In this document: piece by piece, positions 60,781-64,000 of the stretch
How the letters are laid out: each line of letters opens with the position of its first letter
How positions within the stretch are numbered: position 1 is the stretch's first letter
NCBI RefSeq assembly: GCF_000349325.1
Contig: NC_020504.1
Span: 2,948,053-3,012,052 of the forward strand
Origin: Streptomyces davaonensis JCM 4913
Lineage (GTDB): Bacteria > Actinomycetota > Actinomycetes > Streptomycetales > Streptomycetaceae
DNA: 64,000 nt
Direction: 5' to 3'
Translations under genes and position numbers: made by a program
The notes under the pieces: model-generated
What the model saw: the letters and a program-made list of their open reading frames with translations, nothing else
Database searches by the model: none
What the model was told of the DNA's origin: nothing

Positions 60781-62244
60781 TTATTCGGCGCGTGCGGCCT
60801 TCGCCGGAGCGACCGGCTTCCAGTCCGGGTGGCCGGGCATGGGCGGGGTCCTCTCGCCGTACAGCCAGGGGTGGAGGAAGTCGTGCAGATCGCGTCCGGT
60901 GACCTCCGAGGCGAGGGCGACGAAGTCGTCGGTGCCGGCGACGCCGTCCTGGTGGCGGGTGACCCAGGCGCGCTCCAGCCGGTCGAAGGCGGGGCGGCCG
61001 ATCTCCTGGCGGAGGGCGTAGAGGACGAGTGCGGCGCCGTCGTAGACGTTGGGGCGGAAGATGCTGATCTTCTGGCCGGAGTCGGGGGCCTTGGGCGCGG
61101 CCGGGGGCCCGCCGGCGGTGCGCCAGCGGTCGGAGACGCCGTACGCGGCCTTCATCCGCGCTGCCAGGGGGCGGTCGGCCTTCTCCTCCGCGTACAGGGC
61201 CTCGTACCAGGTGGCGTGGCCTTCGTTGAGCCACAGGTCGGACCAGGTGCGGGGGCTGACGCTGTTGCCGAACCACTGGTGCGCCAGCTCGTGCACCATG
61301 ATCGATTCCACGTACCAGGCGGGGTAGCCGCGCTCGGTGAACAGGCCCTTCTCGAAGAGGGAGAGGGTCTGTGTCTCCAGTTCGAAGCCGGTGTTCACGT
61401 CCGCCATGAGCACGCCGTACGTCTCGAAGGGGTAGCGGCCGACCTTGCTCTCCATCCAGGAGATCTGGTCCGGGGTCTTCGCCAGCCAGGGTTCCAGCTT
61501 CGCGCGGTGCGCGGTGGGGACGACGTCGCGGACGGGGAGGGCGTGCGGGCCGGTGCGGCGCAGGACCGTGGAGCGGCCGATGGAGACCTGGGTGAGTTCG
61601 GTGGCCATGGGGTGCTGGGTGCGGTACGTCCAGGTCGTCACCGCGCGGGAGCGGTCCACGTCGGTGGGGACGCCGTTGGCGACGGCCGTGTAGCCGCTCG
61701 GGGCGGTCACCTTGATGGTGAACATCGCCTTGTCCGAGGGGTGGTCGTTGCCGGGGAAGATCAGGTGGGCGGCGTCGGCCTGGTTGGCCATGGCGAGGCC
61801 GTCCGCGGTGCGCACCCAGCCGCCGTCGCGGTCCTTCGCGGGCATGGGGTCGCTGGTGTGCCGCACGGTGATCCGCATCCAGCTGCCTGGGGGCAGCGGG
61901 TCGGCCGGGGTGACGACCAGGTCCTCGCCGGTGGTGACGAAGGCGGCCGGTTCGCCGTCCAGCTCCACGGAGTCGACCGTGCCGTGGGCGAAGTCGAGGT
62001 TGACGCGGTCGAGTGCGGCCGTCGTCCAGGCGTCGATGGTGGTGACGGCCTGGAGGGGCTTGCTGTTGCTGCCGGGGAAGGTGAAGGCGAGGTCGTACGC
62101 GGCGACGTCGTAGCCCGGATTGCCCAGGTGCGGGAAGAGGCGGTCGCCGAGGCCCAGGGGTTCGGCGGGGGCACTGGCGGCAACGAGACAGACGGTTACG
62201 GCCGAGGCGAGGAGGGCTGTGGCCTTGCGGGGGGTGTGCGGCAT
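60781..62244 (-). CDS. Secreted M1-family zinc aminopeptidase
   Basis: 487 residues. Signal peptide (about 1-28, ending ASA-PA). The zinc motif HELAHQ (about residue 316) and the third ligand in WLNEGHATW (about residue 337) are complete. The exopeptidase GAMEN loop is not obvious; NTGFELE is in that position. It is shorter than typical M1 enzymes (800 residues), lacking the C-terminal helical domain. TAA stop, rare in this genome. Confidence 0.88.
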   Translation of the reverse strand: MPHTPRKATALLASAVTVCLVAASAPAEPLGLGDRLFPHLGNPGYDVAAYDLAFTFPGSNSKPLQAVTTIDAWTTAALDRVNLDFAHGTVDSVELDGEPAAFVTTGEDLVVTPADPLPPGSWMRITVRHTSDPMPAKDRDGGWVRTADGLAMANQADAAHLIFPGNDHPSDKAMFTIKVTAPSGYTAVANGVPTDVDRSRAVTTWTYRTQHPMATELTQVSIGRSTVLRRTGPHALPVRDVVPTAHRAKLEPWLAKTPDQISWMESKVGRYPFETYGVLMADVNTGFELETQTLSLFEKGLFTERGYPAWYVESIMVHELAHQWFGNSVSPRTWSDLWLNEGHATWYEALYAEEKADRPLAARMKAAYGVSDRWRTAGGPPAAPKAPDSGQKISIFRPNVYDGAALVLYALRQEIGRPAFDRLERAWVTRHQDGVAGTDDFVALASEVTGRDLHDFLHPWLYGERTPPMPGHPDWKPVAPAKAARAE

Positions 62245-62343
62245 GGACCACCGCTACCAGCGGCGGCACCCGGGGCGGCGACGACGCGCGCCCGGCCCAC
62301 CCGAACGGGGTGGTCGCGCTCTGCTGAGGCAACTCCCGCCGTC

Positions 62344-64000
62344 CTACGACACGCCAGGCTGTGTCTGCGTCCTGGCCACGTCGTACACCCCGGCCACGTT
62401 CCGCATCGCCCGCATCAGGGCGGGCAGGTGGGCTGCGTCCGGGAGTTGGAGGGTGTAGGTGTGCCGGACCCGCTGCTGGGTGGGCGGTTCCACCGTCGCC
62501 GAGACGATCTCGGCGCCCTCCAGGGCCATCGCCTCCGTGAGGTCGGCCAGCAGATGCGGGCGGACGAACGATTCCGCTACCAGCGTCACCCGGCACTCGC
62601 TGGTGTCGCCCCAGTGGACGGGGATCTCCGGCCGGCCCGTGCTCTTCATGCGGGACACCGCCGCGCACTCCACGCGGTGGACGGTCACCGCGCCCCCGCG
62701 TACCGCGAAGCCGGTGATCCCGTCGGGGGGCACCGGTGTGCAGCAGCCTGCCAGCCGTACCGTCGCGTCCGGCTGGTCGACGACGACGTTGGCCGCGGGT
62801 CGGGCCGTCGGTGAACCCTCCAGCGACAGTGCCTCCGTCGTGGGGCGGGGAGTGGTGGCGCCGTCCTCCGGGCGCGGGTCCGCGTCCTCCGCGGAGGGGT
62901 GTGAGGCCAGCCAGCGCTGGATGGCGATGCGGGCCGCGGGGGTGTGGGCGTGCTCCAGCCACTCCCTGGAGGGCTCGGAGGCAGGGTCCTGGCCCATGAG
63001 GAGCTGAACGGTGTCGCCGTCCCTCAGAACCGTGCTCAGGGTCGCCAGACGGCCGTTCACGCGCGCGCCGATGCACGCGTGGGCGTCCTCGCCGTACTGC
63101 GCGTAGGCCGCGTCCACGCAGCTCGCGCCCTCGGGCAGGCCGAGGGTGCCGCCGTCGGGGCGGAAGACGGTGATCTCACGGTCCTGGGCGAGGTCCTCGC
63201 GGAGGGTGGACCAGAAGGTGTCGGGGTCGGGGGCCGCCTCCTGCCAGTCCAGGAGGCGGGAGAGCCAGCCGGGGCGGGTCGGGTCGGCGCGCTCGCCGTC
63301 GACGGGCTCGTCGGAGGAAGGGGCGTAGGGGTTGCCGAGTGCGATCACCCCGGCCTCGGCGACCTTGTGCATCTGGTGGGTGCGGATGAGGACTTCGACG
63401 ACCTGTCCGTCCTCGCGGGCCACCGCCGTGTGCAGGGACTGGTACAGGTTGAACTTCGGTACGGCGATGAAGTCCTTGAACTCCGAGACGACCGGCGTCA
63501 TACAGGTGTGCAGCTCGCCCAGGACGCCGTAACAGTCCGCGTCCTCGCCGACCAGCACCAGCAGCCGTCCGAAGTCCGCGCCGCGCAGCCGGCCGCGTTT
63601 GCGGGCGACCCGGTGGACGGAGACGAAGTGGCGTGGCCGGATGAGGACTTCGGCCTGGATGTCGGCGTCCCGGAGGACGGTGCGCATCTCGTCGGCGACC
63701 TCGGCGAGCGGGTCGTCCGCGCGGGAGGCGTTGTCGACGATCAGCTCCCGCGTGTGCTCGTACTCCTCGGGGTGCAGGATCGCGAAAACCAGGTCCTCCA
63801 GCTCGGTCTTGAGCGCCTGGACGCCGAGGCGTTCGGCGAGCGGGATGAGGACGTCGCGGGTCACCTTGGCGATGCGGGCCTGTTTCTCGGGGCGCATCAC
63901 GCCGAGGGTGCGCATGTTGTGCAGCCGGTCGGCGAGTTTGATCGACATCACGCGGACGTCGCTGCCGGTGGCGACGAGCATCTTGCGGAAGGTCTCGGGC
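62344..64000 (-). CDS. rshA: RelA/SpoT homologue RshA (5' end cut by window edge)
   Basis: About 550 C-terminal residues are present; the start lies beyond 64000. The HD hydrolase end (ETFRKM, DVRVMSIKLADRLHNMRT) is intact. The synthetase domain follows but is divergent: RPRHFVSVHR, YQSLHT, and VEVLIRT where active enzymes have ExQIRT. TGS (EITVFRPDGGTLGLPEGASCVDAAY), then an ACT domain at the end. Downstream of hflX and the aminopeptidase in the S. coelicolor order. It controls (p)ppGpp, probably mainly by hydrolysis. Confidence 0.85.
   Translation of the reverse strand, partial: PETFRKMLVATGSDVRVMSIKLADRLHNMRTLGVMRPEKQARIAKVTRDVLIPLAERLGVQALKTELEDLVFAILHPEEYEHTRELIVDNASRADDPLAEVADEMRTVLRDADIQAEVLIRPRHFVSVHRVARKRGRLRGADFGRLLVLVGEDADCYGVLGELHTCMTPVVSEFKDFIAVPKFNLYQSLHTAVAREDGQVVEVLIRTHQMHKVAEAGVIALGNPYAPSSDEPVDGERADPTRPGWLSRLLDWQEAAPDPDTFWSTLREDLAQDREITVFRPDGGTLGLPEGASCVDAAYAQYGEDAHACIGARVNGRLATLSTVLRDGDTVQLLMGQDPASEPSREWLEHAHTPAARIAIQRWLASHPSAEDADPRPEDGATTPRPTTEALSLEGSPTARPAANVVVDQPDATVRLAGCCTPVPPDGITGFAVRGGAVTVHRVECAAVSRMKSTGRPEIPVHWGDTSECRVTLVAESFVRPHLLADLTEAMALEGAEIVSATVEPPTQQRVRHTYTLQLPDAAHLPALMRAMRNVAGVYDVARTQTQPGVS

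Overview
The window is a high-GC actinobacterial chromosome segment and almost certainly Streptomyces. It carries the 511-residue principal sigma factor HrdB next to the sporulation regulator WhiH, with NrdR/NrdJ, LexA, DinG, HflX and RshA in the order I recall from the hrdB region of S. coelicolor. It also has frequent GTG/TTG starts and only one TTA codon that I could find in any accepted gene. It reads as conserved core chromosome with a few accessory insertions.

Layout. 0-8.4 kb: a truncated GntR regulator; a LytM-type wall hydrolase behind a c-di-AMP (ydaO-type) riboswitch; a translationally coupled pair of M16 peptidase-family genes, only one with a zinc site; topoisomerase IV subunit A (parC), sharing its stop codon bases with a convergent CobW-like GTPase. 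8.4-10.5 kb: an accessory patch with two related Streptomyces-type unknowns and a 78-residue protein; one of the unknowns holds the TTA codon. 10.5-18.7 kb: two divergent citrate-synthase-family genes, one fused to a DNA-binding domain; an iron-box-preceded sucrase/ferredoxin-like gene; a CitA/CitB-type two-component system preceded by three 21-bp-spaced repeats; a sodium/solute symporter with its DUF485 partner. 18.8-25.7 kb: parE, a small zinc-ribbon protein, a secreted trypsin-like protease, hrdB and whiH. 25.8-38.5 kb: a fused ABC transporter, a Nudix/winged-helix regulator, a debranching-enzyme-like protein, a DUF4192 protein, RecQ with a phosphoribosyltransferase-like tail, two unknowns and RNase HII. 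37.9-44.1 kb: a TetR/MFS efflux pair with twin operators, an ADP-ribosylglycohydrolase, a histidine phosphatase, a DUF4937-like protein, a TerD protein and a frameshifted NTF2-like gene. 44.1-51.2 kb: nrdJ-nrdR, lexA and dinG, a nucleotide-supply and DNA-damage block. 51.4-56.2 kb: a three-gene siderophore-type operon (aminotransferase, IucA/IucC synthetase, acyltransferase). 56.5-64 kb: two tandem lipoprotein proteases, hflX, an M1 aminopeptidase and the 3' part of rshA.

How the genes work together. The topoisomerase IV subunits sit in separate transcription units 11.6 kb apart. NrdR should repress its own operon with nrdJ through a pair of NrdR boxes just upstream. LexA should repress itself through an SOS box. 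The CitA/CitB system lies between citrate-synthase-like genes and a carboxylate-type symporter, suggesting control of organic-acid uptake. The siderophore trio lacks a decarboxylase and a monooxygenase, so it is either incomplete or draws these from elsewhere. The best leads are the three 21-bp repeats, the DNA-binding citrate synthase with its palindrome, the RecQ-PRTase fusion, the leaderless-looking iron-box gene and the incomplete siderophore locus. No tRNA, rRNA, CRISPR array, transposase or integrase was seen.
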